NCBI GenBank assembly: GCA_964594665.1
Contig: CAZQNY010000078.1
Coordinates: forward strand, 1-14,616
DNA length: 14,616 nt
Reading direction: 5' to 3'
DNA from: BM520 sp964594665
GTDB taxonomy: Bacteria; Bacteroidota; Bacteroidia; Bacteroidales; BM520
Below the pieces are notes generated by a model that saw only the letters and a program-made list of their open reading frames with translations, had not been told where the DNA came from and did no database searches. Position numbers and translations under genes: made by a program. This document shows positions 13,650 through 14,616 of the stretch, piece after piece. The first letter of the stretch is position 1; every line of letters begins with the position of its first letter.

Positions 13650-14616
13650 ATGAGAAAGCTTTTACTAACAGTATGTAGTCTGTTGATGGTATTTGCCCTT
13701 ATGGCCAAAAACGGCTATGAAGTCAACTATACAAAACAGAATGCTAAAAAAGCACAGGTCACTTTTACCGTAGATGAATATAGCCTTGAGCAGGTTATTC
13801 TTAATGGTCAGAATTTTTCGGCCATCAATTTTGAAGGTAATGTTGTAACAAAGGACAAAGGTTACGCAGAATTACCTTATTTAAGCACCAACATACAGCT
13901 GACAGCTGACAAAAATGTTGATATTACTGTTATTGATTCAGATTATACAGATATCACCCTCGAAAATCCGTTAAAACCATCCAGAGGTGTGATATACAGA
14001 AATCAGGATCCTGAAACAATTCCTTATACCATTAACCCGGAATCCATCAAAGATCAGTGGTATCCCACACAACTGGCAGAGCAAAAAATGCCTTTTATTA
14101 TTCGCGATATCCGTGGTACCTCCATTATGGTATATCCTTTCCGGTACAACGCTGTTACAAATACACTGAGGGTTTACAATTCGGTAACTGTTGAAGTTAC
14201 TGAAAACAATGAAACTGCTACGAACCCTTTGCAGGCAACAAGCAGCAAGTATTACCGTGAAATGAACGGTATCTATGAGAGCCTTTTCATTAATTATAAC
14301 CTCAGCAAGCAGGATCTTACTGTTGATGAGGCCGGGGATCTGCTGGTAATCACTACCGATCGTGACCTGGAAGCTATCCAGCCCTACGTGCAATGGAAAC
14401 AGGAAAAAGGTTTTGAAGTTTTCGTTGAAACAGTGGCTACCGGTACCAATGTAGTAGATCTTATCCAGACTAAATACGATGAAAATCCTGAGTTACTCTA
14501 TGTACAGCTTGTCGGCGACTGGGCGGATGTGAAAGTTGATACTGACGGCGGTGCTCCTGTGGATCCTATGGCAGGTTGTGTTGTAGGTACTGATGTCTTC
14601 CAGGATATTTGTGTTG
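13650..14616 (+). CDS. Second gingipain-like C25-type protein (3' end outside window)
   Basis: The frame from ATG 13650 stays open to the window end, 322 codons plus one base. It starts with a signal peptide (about 1-19, MRKLLLTVCSLLMVFALMA). A propeptide-like domain follows (about 20-200) that shares with the upstream protein the segment PFRYNAVTNTLRVYNSV, at the position where the neighbour has PYAYNPVSNTMKVYSNV. The start of a C25 catalytic domain follows (from about 229: LLVITTDRD, YVQWKQEKGFEVFVET, YVQLVGDWADV). The catalytic His and Cys and any T9SS tail would lie beyond the window, so activity cannot be judged. No TAnnTTTG box was found in the 72-base gap before it; it may depend on read-through of the terminator at 13595-13630 or on a non-standard promoter. 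Confidence 0.85.
   Translation, partial: MRKLLLTVCSLLMVFALMAKNGYEVNYTKQNAKKAQVTFTVDEYSLEQVILNGQNFSAINFEGNVVTKDKGYAELPYLSTNIQLTADKNVDITVIDSDYTDITLENPLKPSRGVIYRNQDPETIPYTINPESIKDQWYPTQLAEQKMPFIIRDIRGTSIMVYPFRYNAVTNTLRVYNSVTVEVTENNETATNPLQATSSKYYREMNGIYESLFINYNLSKQDLTVDEAGDLLVITTDRDLEAIQPYVQWKQEKGFEVFVETVATGTNVVDLIQTKYDENPELLYVQLVGDWADVKVDTDGGAPVDPMAGCVVGTDVFQDICV

Overview
The window looks like chromosomal DNA of a Bacteroidota bacterium, probably Bacteroidales or Marinilabiliales-like. Four things point there: five sites match the Bacteroidota -7 promoter box TAnnTTTG, four of them just upstream of recognisable genes' likely start codons and one beyond a divergent start; Shine-Dalgarno sites are weak or absent; two secreted proteins end in a type IX secretion system (T9SS) type-A sorting domain (YPNPF... 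to the C-terminus); and there are gingipain-like C25 peptidases. No rRNA, tRNA, CRISPR array, transposase or phage gene was recognised.

Layout. Positions 1-970 carry the end of pdxS and all of pdxT, the two subunits of the deoxyxylulose-5-phosphate-independent pyridoxal phosphate synthase. An 806-base stretch without an intact gene follows (971-1776). It is AT-rich and holds a diverged second copy of the last part of pdxT plus its downstream flank, a separate 45-base direct repeat pair and a 21-base tandem dimer. This looks like the scar of a recombination or gene-displacement event and is the least ordinary part of the window. Positions 1777-2961 (minus strand) are a two-gene unit: a LOG-family nucleotide phosphoribohydrolase followed by a P-loop nucleotide kinase-like protein. 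A class I mannose-6-phosphate isomerase (3058-4038, plus) converges on an MsbA-like ABC exporter (4042-5877, minus) with only three bases between their stop codons.

Positions 6008-9985 (plus) form a tightly packed operon. It runs rbfA, SAM methyltransferase, LolC/LolE-like permease, secreted beta-helix protein, with junctions TAATG, an 8-base gap, and ATGA. It joins a 30S maturation factor to envelope functions. After a promoter at 10053, a 1161-residue C25 peptidase with a T9SS tail is encoded (10092-13577). A strong hairpin terminator follows, then the first 322 codons of a second, different C25-type protein cut by the window end (13650-14616).

Taken together the right half is about the cell envelope and secretion (lipid export, lipoprotein release, T9SS cargo), and the left half is cofactor and nucleotide/sugar-phosphate metabolism. 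No clearly new multi-gene system was recognised. The best leads are the pdxT 3'-end duplication with its unusual substitution pattern, and the promoter placement that makes rbfA look leaderless.
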